Assembly (NCBI GenBank): GCA_964482035.1
Contig: CAYZVC010000003.1
Coordinates: 124,001 to 188,000 of the forward strand
From: JANJWP01 sp964482035
Lineage (GTDB): Bacteria > Patescibacteriota > Gracilibacteria > BD1-5 > UBA2023
Direction: 5' to 3'
Length of the DNA stretch: 64,000 bases
Position numbers and translations under genes: made by a program. This document shows, piece by piece, positions 7,693-16,887 of the stretch. Below the pieces are notes generated by a model that was not told where the DNA came from, ran no database searches, and worked only from the letters and a program-made list of their open reading frames with translations. Position 1 is the first letter of the stretch, and every line of letters begins with the position of its first letter.

Positions 7693-8976
7693 TTATTTGA
7701 TGTTCGGTACGAGTTTCTGCACGCCTTCGAGCACCGATTTCGCGGCATCGGTCGCGGAATCGAGGGCGGCCTTCGGTTGCGCCATGAAGAGGTTCGGGTC
7801 GGAAAGGGTGTCGAAGCCCTTCTTTTTCAGGGAGTCCATTACCGAGTTGAAACGGTCCATCTTGTCGGTCGGGAGTTTCGATTCGATGCGGCGGACAGCT
7901 TCCTGGTCGGCACCGGCCCTAATGTATTCGGAAAGCTTCTGGCGGGTTCGGAGAAGCTGCTCTTCGTTGGAAAGCGAAGTCCAGGAATCGTAGGTTTCGT
8001 GGATGGCGAACGCCGTGGCGAGCTTGGATTTCTCGCTTTCCGGAGCAGCCGCGAGAATCGCGTCTCGGAGAGCCTCCTTCGATTTCACGTTCTCCGGGTT
8101 CTCATTCAGCGCGGCGGTGGCCTGGTACACTTTGAGCAGCTCCTGGTAGGCGACTTTCCCTTCCTTGGCCTTTTGGGCGTAGTCGGGAGCGAGCGCTACG
8201 GAAAGGTCTCCGCCGGAAAACGAAACCGCGACCGGAAGGTCTTTGAGTGCGGCCATGCGGGCGGACATTTCGTCCTGCGCCCTCTTCGCCATGTCCTTCG
8301 CGAGTTTCGCGTCTTCGGTCTTGTTGAATTCTTCCCAAGCGGAATCGAGCGCCGCATCCACGAGGGATTGGAGGTTCTTAATGCCCACGATCGCGCCTTC
8401 CGGAACGGTGGCGAGAAGCTTTCCGGCCGGGTCGGTGACGTCGACGGAGTGGGACTGGGTGCGGAGGAATCCTTTGGAAGTATCGATTTCGAACGCCGTT
8501 CCGCGCACCGCGGCAAGCTTCCGGCCTTCGTCGAAACGTTCGTGGAAATACGAATCGTCGGAAAGGTAACGGTAGACGCGCGACCAGGATTTTCCTTCTA
8601 CGAGCGAGAAGTCGACCTTGGTAGAGGACGTGTCTTTATTGTTCAGGAGTTCGGAAACGTTGATAGTAGTGTTCTCGGCAAGGCGGGTGACGCTGCCGTC
8701 CGTCCAAAAAACCGTAGCCGCCGAACCGCCGCGGGTGCGGATTTGATCGCCCTGGAAAATATCGGCGGTTTTTTCCGCGGAAAGCACGACCGATTTGTCG
8801 CTCCGCTTGACGATGGTGGTGCCTTGGGTGCAGAGCACGTGCGGGGAGAATTCGGATTTGTCCGCAGTCGGCATGCCCGCGGAATCGAACGCGAGAAGCG
8901 CGAAAATGAGGACCGCGATCCCTGCCATGAGGGAAAAAGCGAGGTGCCTCGCGAAAAACGAGAGGATGGAGTTCAT
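7693..8976 (-). CDS. FecR-domain membrane protein
   Basis: A 427-residue protein with an N-terminal signal or anchor helix (HLAFSLMAGIAVLIFALLAF) and a FecR domain at about residues 55-190 (VVLSAEKTADIFQGDQIRT, VFWTDGSVTRLAENTTINV, RKLAAVRGTAFEI). A long helical, charged C-terminal part follows, of unknown role. FecR domains usually sense at the cell surface; here the partner is the CHASE2 cyclase encoded directly downstream, so this protein probably tunes cAMP production. No UGA codons. The ATG at 8976 is preceded by a perfect 20-bp palindrome at 8997-9016. Confidence 0.88.
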   Translation of the reverse strand: MNSILSFFARHLAFSLMAGIAVLIFALLAFDSAGMPTADKSEFSPHVLCTQGTTIVKRSDKSVVLSAEKTADIFQGDQIRTRGGSAATVFWTDGSVTRLAENTTINVSELLNNKDTSSTKVDFSLVEGKSWSRVYRYLSDDSYFHERFDEGRKLAAVRGTAFEIDTSKGFLRTQSHSVDVTDPAGKLLATVPEGAIVGIKNLQSLVDAALDSAWEEFNKTEDAKLAKDMAKRAQDEMSARMAALKDLPVAVSFSGGDLSVALAPDYAQKAKEGKVAYQELLKVYQATAALNENPENVKSKEALRDAILAAAPESEKSKLATAFAIHETYDSWTSLSNEEQLLRTRQKLSEYIRAGADQEAVRRIESKLPTDKMDRFNSVMDSLKKKGFDTLSDPNLFMAQPKAALDSATDAAKSVLEGVQKLVPNIK

Positions 8977-8996
8977 GCGGGTGCGGAAAATTTCCG

Positions 8997-9016
8997 ATAT
9001 CCGGAATTCCGGATAT
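8997..9016. promoter_or_regulatory. Perfect 20-bp palindrome, candidate operator
   Basis: ATATCCGGAATTCCGGATAT is its own reverse complement. It sits between the divergent FecR-cyclase operon and the 9067 gene, 21 bp before the FecR start, where a dimeric repressor or activator would bind. It does not resemble the CRP consensus. Confidence 0.5.
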
Positions 9017-9066
9017 TCTGCCCGCAATTCTACCGGAAACGGCAACGAAAGTAAAACGGAACGCGG

Positions 9067-9474
9067 ATGAAGCCCCGATACCAGTACGTTCTCGCACTCC
9101 TCATTCTCATAGCCGTATATGAGATGTACCTTATTACGTGGTACAAGTACAAGGACTTCCAGATAAATACCTACATCGGGGTGCTCGGCGTCGAAAATTC
9201 GAAGGTCGAAGCGAACATCGAACGCAAGAAGCGGTACCTCGCGTACGTTAAGACGAACGCCTATCTCGACCGCGTGGCGAAAGCTTCGCAAAATCGGAAA
9301 AACCCGGGGGAAGACGCCATCTTCCTCGTAGACGCGGAAGAGGTGAAAAACTATTCGAAGATCGACGTCGAACGCAACATCGTAGGAGAGAACCGCAAAT
9401 CTTCGCCTACCGTCGGCATGTCGAACCGGGAAAAATGGATGTACTACGTGTTCAAGGTCGACCCGCGGGAATAG
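9067..9474 (+). CDS. Single-pass membrane protein, unknown
   Basis: A 135-residue protein with one N-terminal helix (YVLALLILIAVYEMYLITW) and a charged, mainly helical body that would face out. Size and layout recall FtsL/FtsB-type bitopic proteins, but no convincing heptad pattern is seen and I do not assign it. It is divergent from the FecR-cyclase operon and may share control through the palindrome at 8997. No UGA codons; ends in TAG. Confidence 0.75.
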   Translation: MKPRYQYVLALLILIAVYEMYLITWYKYKDFQINTYIGVLGVENSKVEANIERKKRYLAYVKTNAYLDRVAKASQNRKNPGEDAIFLVDAEEVKNYSKIDVERNIVGENRKSSPTVGMSNREKWMYYVFKVDPRE

Positions 9475-9478
9475 CCGT

Positions 9479-9506
9479 TTGCAGTCGAAGCGCAATGGGA
9501 TAGACT
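9479..9506 (+). promoter_or_regulatory. Promoter of the 9537 surface-protein gene
   Basis: -35 TTGCAG (9479-9484), 16-bp spacer, -10 TAGACT (9501-9506), about 30 nt before the start codon. Confidence 0.5.
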
Positions 9507-9536
9507 GGTGACGGAAATCCGTAACCGGTCTTTTTT

Positions 9537-10106
9537 ATGGAAACGCGAAAAAAATCACCTATCCGCTCCGCGGTTCTCTGGGCCGCATCCTTCTTCGGAA
9601 CCCTTTGCGTATTGTCGGTGGGGTTCGCCGCGTACGTGGGCTCGTATCCCGCGACCGCCGTTCCGGGAACGGGAACCCTTTCGTCGTCGGAATGGAACAA
9701 GATGGTCACCTTGCTCCAGAATCTCGACAACCGGGGTTCGACGGTAACCGTCACGGGAACGAGAGGAGGAACCACCTTGGCGGCGTTCGCGGTTTCGACA
9801 ACGTATGCCAACACCCTTCTCGCAAGCAATCCGACGACGAGTTCCGTGACGGTTCCACGAAACGGGACCTATGACGTAACCGTGATCGGCGCCCTTTGCG
9901 ATACCGGAGCGAACGGATACGTGAGCACTTCCATCAACGTCAACGGCGCACAGAAAATCTCAGTGCCGAACTTGGCGAACTCATGCGGAAGCTCGACCGC
10001 GAAACTGACCTTCGCGCTGGCCGCCGGAGACGTGGTAACGGGAAATTGCGCGAACGGGCAGGGAATGACGATGTCGTGTTTCATGACGGTCACGCAATTG
10101 CAATAA
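9537..10106 (+). CDS. Secreted or anchored surface protein (LSSxxWN family)
   Basis: A 189-residue protein with a basic start, one hydrophobic segment (AVLWAASFFGTLCVLSVGF) and then the motif PGTGTLSSSEWNKMVTLLQNL. The same arrangement (GxxLSSxxWNxxV after the helix) recurs in the three tandem proteins at 14883, 15583 and 16193, so these are one paralogous family. The rest is Thr/Ser/Gly-rich beta-type sequence with four Cys in the last third, as in extracellular domains. Probable role: surface or pilus-tip-like protein; no enzymatic motif is seen. Unlike its paralogues it has no UGA codons. Confidence 0.75.
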   Translation: METRKKSPIRSAVLWAASFFGTLCVLSVGFAAYVGSYPATAVPGTGTLSSSEWNKMVTLLQNLDNRGSTVTVTGTRGGTTLAAFAVSTTYANTLLASNPTTSSVTVPRNGTYDVTVIGALCDTGANGYVSTSINVNGAQKISVPNLANSCGSSTAKLTFALAAGDVVTGNCANGQGMTMSCFMTVTQLQ

Positions 10107-10136
10107 CGCGAAAGGACAAAGTGCGTCCCCTAAAGA

Positions 10137-10166
10137 AAAATCCCGGATTCCTCCGGGATTTTTTCG
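10137..10166. terminator. Bidirectional terminator
   Basis: AATCCCGGA / TCCGGGATT hairpin with A- and T-tracts on either side, between the convergent 9537 gene and ssb. Confidence 0.9.
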
Positions 10167-10180
10167 TTCGGCCGGGCGGC

Positions 10181-10645
10181 TTAGAACGGAATGTCTTCGA
10201 TGTGGATTTCGTCGTCTTTCTTGGCGGCCTTGGTGCGCTTCGGTGCCGAGGTGTCGGACGGAGCGTCTTCGCCGAAGGACTGGGAGTATTCTTCTCCCGA
10301 TCCGGAACCGGAACCCTTGGAGGAGAGCATGATGAGGTTGTCCCCTACGATTTCGGTGCGGTAGCGCTTGGCTCCGGTCTGATCTTCCCAGGAACGGGTC
10401 TGGAGGTATCCTTCGATGTAGACTTTCTGGCCCTTGGTCACGTATTTTTCAGCGACTTCGGCGAGACCGCGCCAAAGTACGACGTTATGGAATTCGGTCT
10501 GTTCCTGCTTGGAACCTGCTGCGTCTTTCCAGACGCGGGTAGTTGCGACGCCGATGGTGGCGACCTTCTGTCCGTTAGGGGTTTCGCGAACCTCCGGATT
10601 GGCGGTAAGGTTTCCGATGAGCTGGACCTTGTTCAGGGAGTTCAT
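10181..10645 (-). CDS. ssb: Single-stranded DNA-binding protein
   Basis: A 154-residue SSB that coats single-stranded DNA in replication and repair. The OB fold starts at once (NKVQLIGNLTANPEVRETPN) and includes EFHNVVLWRGLAEVAEKYV and KGQKVYIEGYLQTRSW. A Gly/Ser linker leads to an acidic tail ending in DIPF (EIHIEDIPF), the peptide that recruits partner proteins. I chose the ATG at 10645; longer starts add a non-conserved segment. No UGA codons. Confidence 0.97.
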   Translation of the reverse strand: MNSLNKVQLIGNLTANPEVRETPNGQKVATIGVATTRVWKDAAGSKQEQTEFHNVVLWRGLAEVAEKYVTKGQKVYIEGYLQTRSWEDQTGAKRYRTEIVGDNLIMLSSKGSGSGSGEEYSQSFGEDAPSDTSAPKRTKAAKKDDEIHIEDIPF

Positions 10646-10776
10646 GCTGTAGAGTGGTAAGGAAAAAAATGAGATTGCGCTCCGGGAGGGAGGATATCCG
10701 TAATCCCGATACCCGCAAAGGAAACTTTTCGAAAAACTCACGAAAGCAAATAGGCAAGTCCTATTTCCCGCGATAT

Positions 10777-10805
10777 TTGCGAAGCCATTCCTAATATGGT
10801 ACAAT
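10777..10805 (+). promoter_or_regulatory. Promoter of the SpoIIE phosphatase / VirB4 genes
   Basis: -35 TTGCGA (10777-10782), 17-bp spacer, -10 TACAAT (10800-10805), 40 nt before the ATG at 10846. The TTGCG...TACAAT pattern recurs at about 38970 and at 59160. Confidence 0.65.
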
Positions 10806-10845
10806 TGGCTCGAAATCGCCCTCACTGACCGATAGGCACGCCTCC

Positions 10846-12042
10846 ATGAAATCCGTTTCCGACTTTCTCAAAAACGTCCTGTACCTCGCCCTTCTAGCGT
10901 TTTTCGCCTTCGACGCGTTCGTTTTGGCGACCCTCTTCGCGCCGGACCTCGTCATCGAGAACCCGTATTCGCACCTCGTCATCGAGAACCAGGACATCCT
11001 CGTAGCGATCTTCGCGCTCCAGACTTTCGCCTATGCCGCGCTCACCTGGATCGTGCTCATCTCCCCTATCCGCAAACTCCGCCGCCAGGTCGCGTACTTC
11101 ATCGCGGGTGTCCGTTCCACCGGCCTTCCGCCTCCCAAGGGCTACCCGGACCTCACCTACATCATCGGCTTCTTCAACCGCAGTTTCGAAATCCTTTGGA
11201 ACTTCAAGGAAGAATTCAAGGCCGGCCGCGTCCTCCGGAGCGAAGTCGAGCTCGCCGCCGACATCCAGAAGCACGTCCTGAAAAAAACCGACGTCCGCGC
11301 GGGTTCGCTCGACATCGTCGCCAACACCAAGTCCGCCACCGAAGTCGGTGGCGACAGCTACGACATCATCGAACGCGGTTCCAACCGCTACATCTACCTG
11401 GGCGACGTCACCGGCCACGGCGTTGCGTCGGGATTCGTCATGATGGTCGTCAACGCGCTCATCTCCGGTTTCTCCAAAATGGCGGTATCGGGCGCCGAAA
11501 TCCTCGCGAACACCAACGAAATCCTCAAGCCTCGCGTTAAGTCCAACATGCTCATGACGTGCCTCATGATCCGCTGGAACGAAGCGGAAAAGAAACTTTA
11601 CATGTCCGGCGCCGGGCACGAATACTTGGTCATCTATAAGAAATCACGCAACGCGGTCTTCAAACTGAAAACCGGAGGCGTGGCGCTCGGAATGACGCGC
11701 GACATATCGAAGGTCATCAAGGAATCACAGATTTCCTTCGATCCGGGAGACGTTATCGTCATGTATACCGACGGCATCACCGAAGCCCGCAACGGCAAGA
11801 AGGAAAGCGACCCGATGTTCGGAATCGACCGCCTCGTGAACACGGTCGCGGCATCGGGAGACAAATCCGCCCGGGGAATCTTCAACCACATCACCATCGA
11901 GCTCTCCCGCTTCATGGGCTACCAGCACCGCCAATTCGACGACATCACGCTCATCACCGTGCAGTTCCGCGAAAACGACGAAGAATCGAAAGCCCTCAAG
12001 GAAATTCCCAAGGAAATGATTACCGAATGGAACTGGTACTAA
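10846..12042 (+). CDS. Membrane-anchored SpoIIE/RsbU-type protein phosphatase
   Basis: A 398-residue protein with two N-terminal helices (about 10-30 and 48-70), a short linker and a PP2C-like SpoIIE domain (about 140-375). Metal-binding motifs are intact: VGGDSYD, LGDVTGHGVASGF, MYTDGITEARN and FDDITLI. Enzymes of this type dephosphorylate anti-sigma-factor antagonists or similar serine/threonine-phosphorylated partners; no anti-sigma partner is visible in the window. It lies 26 bp upstream of the virB4-type gene on the same strand, probably in one transcript. No UGA codons. Confidence 0.9.
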   Translation: MKSVSDFLKNVLYLALLAFFAFDAFVLATLFAPDLVIENPYSHLVIENQDILVAIFALQTFAYAALTWIVLISPIRKLRRQVAYFIAGVRSTGLPPPKGYPDLTYIIGFFNRSFEILWNFKEEFKAGRVLRSEVELAADIQKHVLKKTDVRAGSLDIVANTKSATEVGGDSYDIIERGSNRYIYLGDVTGHGVASGFVMMVVNALISGFSKMAVSGAEILANTNEILKPRVKSNMLMTCLMIRWNEAEKKLYMSGAGHEYLVIYKKSRNAVFKLKTGGVALGMTRDISKVIKESQISFDPGDVIVMYTDGITEARNGKKESDPMFGIDRLVNTVAASGDKSARGIFNHITIELSRFMGYQHRQFDDITLITVQFRENDEESKALKEIPKEMITEWNWY

Positions 12043-12068
12043 GCCGATAACAACCGATCACACGCCTT

Positions 12069-14108
12069 ATGTCCGACGCTCAGAACCCCACGGCAGAACA
12101 GGCCGCCCAGGCTCGCTCCGCGCTTCTCGAACTCATCTCGACCCCGGTCACCGGGGATACGGGGGATTTTGAAAAAAACCTCCTCCCCACGCCCGAAAAT
12201 CCGAATCCGGCTCCTTTGCCCGTCCCGGTTCCAGATAGCGCAGCTCCGGCAGCCAACGAAGTTCCGCCGGCCCCGCAGACGGGCACGGACGTCACCGTCC
12301 CGCTCGAAAACGGCGTTTCTTCCAAAGAAAGCGACACCTACGACCCGAACCGTAAGATCACCAAGGAGGAGGCCGAAGAAATTCGCCGCGGCGAAAAGGA
12401 ATACCGCGAAGCGCTCGCCTTCGTCAAAGACGCCATCGCCCCGTCGATGATGCGCGTCGACGCGACCAAAATCCAAATCGGCGACGTGTTCGTGCGCTCG
12501 TTCTTTACCTACGCCTATCCGGACTTCCTCGAAGGCAACTGGCTCTCCCCGCTCATCAACTGGGACGTGAAGTTCGACATGTCGATGTTCGTCTACCCGA
12601 TCGAGAGCGCCTTCATCATGAAGTACCTCCGCAAGCGCCTGACCGAACTCCACTCGGAACGTTCCATCAACGCCGACAAGGGGCTCATCAACGACCCGGC
12701 GCTCGAAGCCCAGATCCAGGACGTCGAAGAACTCCGTTCGTCGCTCACCCGCGGGCAGGAGCGTTACTTCCACTTCTCGATCTACATCACCATCTACGGG
12801 GAATCGGAAGACCACCTCAAAAAGCTTTCGAACACCTTCGATACGCTCCTTTCCGGCCGCAACATCCTCACGAAGCAGGCGTTCCTCCGGAGCGAACAGG
12901 CGTTCACCGCCGCCGGTCCGTTCGCCAAGGACGAAGTGGGCGTATACCGCAACATCTCGACCCGCGGTCTTTCCACCACCTTTCCGTTCACCTCGAATTC
13001 CCTCTCGCAGGACGACGGCATCCTCTACGGAATCAACACCCACAACAATTCGCTCGTCATCTTCGACCGTTTCCGAACCGAAAACGCCAACATGGTCGTC
13101 TTCGCGAAATCCGGTTGAGGTAAGTCTTTTGCCGTAAAACTCGAAGTGCTGCGTTCGCTCATGCTCTGAACGAACGTCATCGTCCTCGACCCGGAAAACG
13201 AATACAAAGCCCTGGTCGACACCGTGGGCGGAACGTACGTCAACATCAACCTCAACTCGAACGAGAAGATCAATCCGTTCGATCTTCCGCGCGCCCTCAA
13301 AGACGCGGAAGCGAAACCGGGCGACCTCCTTCGCGGGGCGATCATCAACCTGGTCGGCCTCATGAACCTCATGCTCGGCAAGTGTACGTCGGGCGAAGAG
13401 GCGATTCTCGAAAAAGCCATCACTACCACCTACTCGCTCAAGGGCATCACCTACCAGGACGACGACGTGACCGGCAAGGAAATCCCGATCATGCGCGACC
13501 TCTTCAGCGTCCTCGAAACGATGGACGGCGCGAAGAGCCTCTGCGAACGTCTCGAAAAATACGTCTACGGCGTATTCGCGGGCGTATTCTCGGAACGTAC
13601 CAACATCGACCTCGGCGACGGTCTCGTAGTGTTCTCCGTCCGCGACCTCGACGACATCCTCCGCCCGGTGGCGATGTACATGCTTCTCGGCTACGTTTGG
13701 AACGTCACCCGAAGCTCGCTCAAGAAACGCCTGCTCGTCGTCGACGAAGCTTGGAACGTCATGCAGCACGAAGACTCCGCCAAGTTCCTTTTCGGCCTCG
13801 TCAAGCGCGCGCGTAAATACGGCCTTGGCGTCACCACCATCACGCAGGACGTCGAAGACTTCATGACGAGCTCGTACGGGAAGGCCATCGTGACGAACTC
13901 GTCCATCCAGCTGCTCCTCAAGCAGTCGCCCGCGTCCATCGACGTGCTCCAGAACGTCTTCAAACTCACCGACCAGGAGAAATACATCCTCCTCAACGCG
14001 TCGGTCTGACAGGGATTGTTCTTCGCCGGAAGCGAACACGTAGGCATCCAGGTCCTCGCGAGCTACTTCGAAGAAAAGATCATCACCACGAACCCTAACG
14101 CGAAGTAA
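12069..14108 (+). CDS. virB4: VirB4/TraC-like type IV secretion ATPase
   Basis: A 679-residue ATPase predicted to power a type IV secretion or conjugation-like apparatus. The N-terminal 90 residues are Pro/Ala-rich and disordered. Walker A reads AKSG-G-GKSF with its central Gly (residue 350) encoded by UGA at 13116. Walker B is KRLLVVDEAWNVM (about 556), followed by ARKYGLGVTTITQDVEDF. Further UGA-Gly codons are at 13167 (before TNVIVLDPENEY) and 14007. Read with the standard code the gene would look like three broken pieces. Related parts (a VirB2-like pilin and a TraD/VirD4-like ATPase) are at 60240-64000. Confidence 0.95.
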
Positions 14109-14110
14109 TG

Positions 14111-14142
14111 GAAAACCCCGCCCGGAAAGGCGGGGTTTTTTG
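14111..14142 (+). terminator. Terminator of the virB4 gene
   Basis: AAACCCCGCC-CGGAAA-GGCGGGGTT followed by TTTT, three bases past the TAA stop. Confidence 0.9.
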
Positions 14143-14222
14143 ATCGCGAGCAAGGACGTCAACGCTTTCCGCTAACGCTTTTTCGAATATACTCGCCCCG
14201 ATTTACACCGTCACGAAACGAC

Positions 14223-14807
14223 ATGTCCGAACTTCCGACCCTCGTCATCATGAAAGGAGGCGAATCTTTCGACTCCGAAAAGCACTATCTCGAAACCATC
14301 GAAACCTGGGACGTACGGTTTTTCGAAGACCGGACCGGATGGAAAACGACGTTCTTCCGGGAACTCTCCGACCGTTTCCGCATCCTCATTCCCGACATGC
14401 CGTGCCCGGGGAACGCGAAATACTCGGAATGGAAACTCTTTTTCGAGAAATTCGCACCGGAACTGGATTCCGAAACTACCACGTACGTCGGACATTCGCT
14501 CGGCGGAATCTTCCTCGCGAAGTACTTCTCCGAAAATCCGATAAAAGCCGGGGGGCTGCACCTAATTGCGGCTCCGTTCGAAAAATGCGGCTCTTTTGAG
14601 CTCACGGGGAACGTGTCGAACGTGTCGAAGAACGTGTCGAACGTCCATTTCTGGCATTCGAAAGACGATCCGGTGGTCGAATTCGCCGATTTGGCGAAAT
14701 ACCAAGCCGCACTGCCCGATGCGCAAATCCACGTATTCGAAGATCGAAAGCACTTCAACGGCGAACGGTTCGATGAACTCGCTTGAATCCTGAGAGAAGA
14801 AGCGTAA
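14223..14807 (+). CDS. Small alpha/beta hydrolase (RBBP9/YdeN-like)
   Basis: A 194-residue serine hydrolase fold. The nucleophile elbow is GHSLGG (about residue 90), with a likely acid in SKDDPVVEF and His in EDRKHFNG. Size and order match the RBBP9/YdeN family, whose natural substrates are mostly unknown. A short repeated segment (NVSNVSKNVSNV) sits before the acid residue. UGA at 14784 is Gly and extends the tail by seven residues to the TAA at 14805. Confidence 0.85.
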
Positions 14808-14882
14808 TATCGTTACGTTGTTTTAACATTCGAGATCTTTCGAATGCCGCTCCGGTCGACGCTCGCCGACCATCCTAAAAAT

Positions 14883-15569
14883 ATGAAAGAATTCGGAAAA
14901 AACCTCCTGAAAGGCGTTCAGATCGGCCTAGGAATCTGCGCGTCGCTCGCGATCGTCTGGTGAGGAATTTCCTTCGCCGCTTCGGCTTGGGGAGCTTTGC
15001 CCAACGCGGGGACGACGCTTTCTTCGGCGGCCTGGAACGACATCGTGTCGCAAGTGAACGCCATCGCGGGAGCCGTAAGCGTATCGGGAAACCAAGTCAA
15101 ACTCGCGGGAGGCAACCCCGGCGCCGGAAAAATCCTCACTTCCGACGCTTCGGGAGTGGCCTCGTGGAAGAGCGGAATAAGCCAGACGATCCTCTGAACG
15201 TCCATTCCCATCGACCAAATCATTTCCGGCAGTTGTTACGCGGCGGGGTCGACCCTGGCGGTAACCACGCCGGGGTTTTACGCCATCCAGCTCCGTGCCG
15301 ACGCGTATCTTTATACGGGAAATTACAATAATCTGAGCGTCTCCTTCGCCAATGCGGCGAATACGGCCACGTACTGCGTGGGAACGGCGTCGTTAATAGC
15401 CGGCGCTACCGCCTGATACATGGCGCCCGGCGCATTCTGTATCGACCATCTGGATGCCGGAACCTACAATCTCATCGTCAGTTGAAGCAACGCCAGCACT
15501 TGTCCGACCTCCAATATCGACAAGATTTTCAGCGGCACGGCGAAACTCCGTCTCTTGAACGCCGATTAA
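14883..15569 (+). CDS. UGA-rich secreted surface protein, tandem copy 1
   Basis: A 228-residue protein. A basic start and hydrophobic helix (GLGICASLAIVWGGISFAA) are followed by AWGALPNAGTTLSSAAWNDI, the family motif shared with the genes at 9537, 15583 and 16193. The C-terminal half is beta-rich with four Cys (YCVG, FCID, TCPT and SCYA contexts). Four UGA codons (14961, 15195, 15414, 15483) encode Gly. The N-terminal coding DNA is nearly identical to that at 16193, so the pair arose by recent duplication. Likely a surface-exposed or adhesin-like protein. Confidence 0.82.
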
Positions 15570-15582
15570 CCCCATTTGCGCT

Positions 15583-16182
15583 ATGGCATCCGAATTCGTC
15601 ACCATCGCGAAACGCTCGGCCTTCTGAGCGTCCGTCTTTTTCGTTACGCTCGTCGGGCTTTCATCGGCGTATGCGGCCCTTACTGCCGGACTTTCGGCAT
15701 CGGATCGGGCCGCGGCTACGAATCCCCTCTCTTCGGTTTCGTGGAACCGTATCGTCGATTCGGTACTCGAACTCGACCAAAGAACTGGACCCTTGCAGAA
15801 TTCCGGCGGAAAAATCGGTATCGGCGCGACTCCGAGCCCCTCGTTCAGAGTGACCGTAGGGTGAGGATTATTCGCGTCCGGAGCCTCTTTCGATACCGAA
15901 GTCGGAGGGCTTTGAGCCCTTCAAATGGCCGCAAGTTCAGCATGCGTCGCGAAATCGACGGTCGGGTGGGTCGCAGCTTTCAAGCGCGGAAGCGCGTCGA
16001 CCTGCAACGCCCGGTGCGCCGCATCAGGCGGAACGTACTACGTGAACTGCCGCGGAATGGTAAGTTCGAGAGGATACGGGGAACTGCAGGGAGTGAACGC
16101 CGCAGACTGGTGGTGAGCGACCGGCTGCTCCACGACCACGTATCCGAACGCCGACGAATTCTACTGCTGCTGCAGTTACTAA
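15583..16182 (+). CDS. UGA-rich secreted surface protein, tandem copy 2 (divergent)
   Basis: A 199-residue protein with a signal-like helix (SVFFVTLVGLSSAYA) and a degenerate family motif (NPLSSVSWNRIVDSVL). A Cys-rich C-terminus follows (STCNARCAASGG, NCRG, GCSTT and a terminal CCCSY). UGA-Gly codons are at 15625, 15862, 15913 and 16114. It starts 13 bp after its upstream neighbour and ends 10 bp before the next, so the three form an operon. Nine or more Cys suggest disulfide-stabilised extracellular structure. Confidence 0.8.
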
Positions 16183-16192
16183 CCGCCCCCAT

Positions 16193-16840
16193 ATGAAAGA
16201 ATTCGTAAAAAATTTTTCGAAGGGAGCGCAGGTCTGACTGTGAATCGTTTCGTCAGCCGTTCTGGTCTGGTGAGGAATTTCCTTCGCCGCTTCAGCTTGG
16301 GGAGCGTTGCCCAATGCCGGAACGACGCTTTCTTCGGCGGCCTGGAACGACATCGTGTCCCAACTCAATACGCTCGCCGGGGCGTTCGCCGTGACCGGCG
16401 GAAACGTCGGCATGGGAGTGTCCTGAGCCCCGACGGCGAAACTCGACGTGAACGGAAACGTCCGCGCTTCCAACGTGTACGTCTGAACTTCCGCCACGGC
16501 GTTCAACGACCTGTTGTTTTCAAGGCCGGAACTTCCCTATTCGTACGTCGCGACGGCCTGTCCTTCGCCGAGCCGTCCGCTTTTCGTCCACATGAAAAGC
16601 ATAGGAAAAACCGGATCGCAGCTCTGCGCGCTCGACGGAGCTTCGGACGGGGCGAAAACGACCTGTAACAGCGTGAAATACGTCATACTGCGAACCGACG
16701 GGAGCCATGGGCTCTATCCGGCCGGCGACGTGGCCTGTTCCGCCGCCATCGATTACCCCTGGCCCTGGGCGAACGGAGGAGGGAACAATTCCCGTCCCGA
16801 CGAATGGATCAGCGGAACCAAGGTCGTCTGCTGCCAATAG
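16193..16840 (+). CDS. UGA-rich secreted surface protein, tandem copy 3
   Basis: A 215-residue protein starting KEFVKNFSKGAQ, with a hydrophobic helix and the same AWGALPNAGTTLSSAAWNDI block as the 14883 gene. A middle segment (GVSGAPTAKLDVNGNVRA) resembles the trimeric fibre shaft-like stretches of tail-fibre proteins, and a Cys-containing C-terminus ends in KVVCCQ. Five UGA-Gly codons: 16235, 16241, 16271, 16424, 16484. It is the last gene before a bidirectional terminator. Confidence 0.82.
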
Positions 16841-16852
16841 TATCGCGCCATG

Positions 16853-16885
16853 AAAAAAACCGCCCCTTCTTCCGGGGCGGTTTTC
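16853..16885. terminator. Bidirectional terminator
   Basis: AAACCGCCCC-TTCTT-CCGGGGCGGTTTT between the tandem surface genes and the convergent M23 peptidase. Confidence 0.9.
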
Positions 16886-16887
16886 AA

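Noticed and set aside
5554..9054. A 1166-codon plus-strand ORF opposite the FecR-cyclase genes
   Set aside because: It is the antisense shadow of two well-supported minus-strand genes with catalytic motifs; it has no start context and its protein is arginine- and valine-rich with no domain.
13116..13118. UGA as tryptophan (table 4), selenocysteine or programmed readthrough
   Set aside because: Walker A, SAM motif I and the Fmt GTP loop require glycine at these positions, and there are too many sites with no SECIS-like structure.
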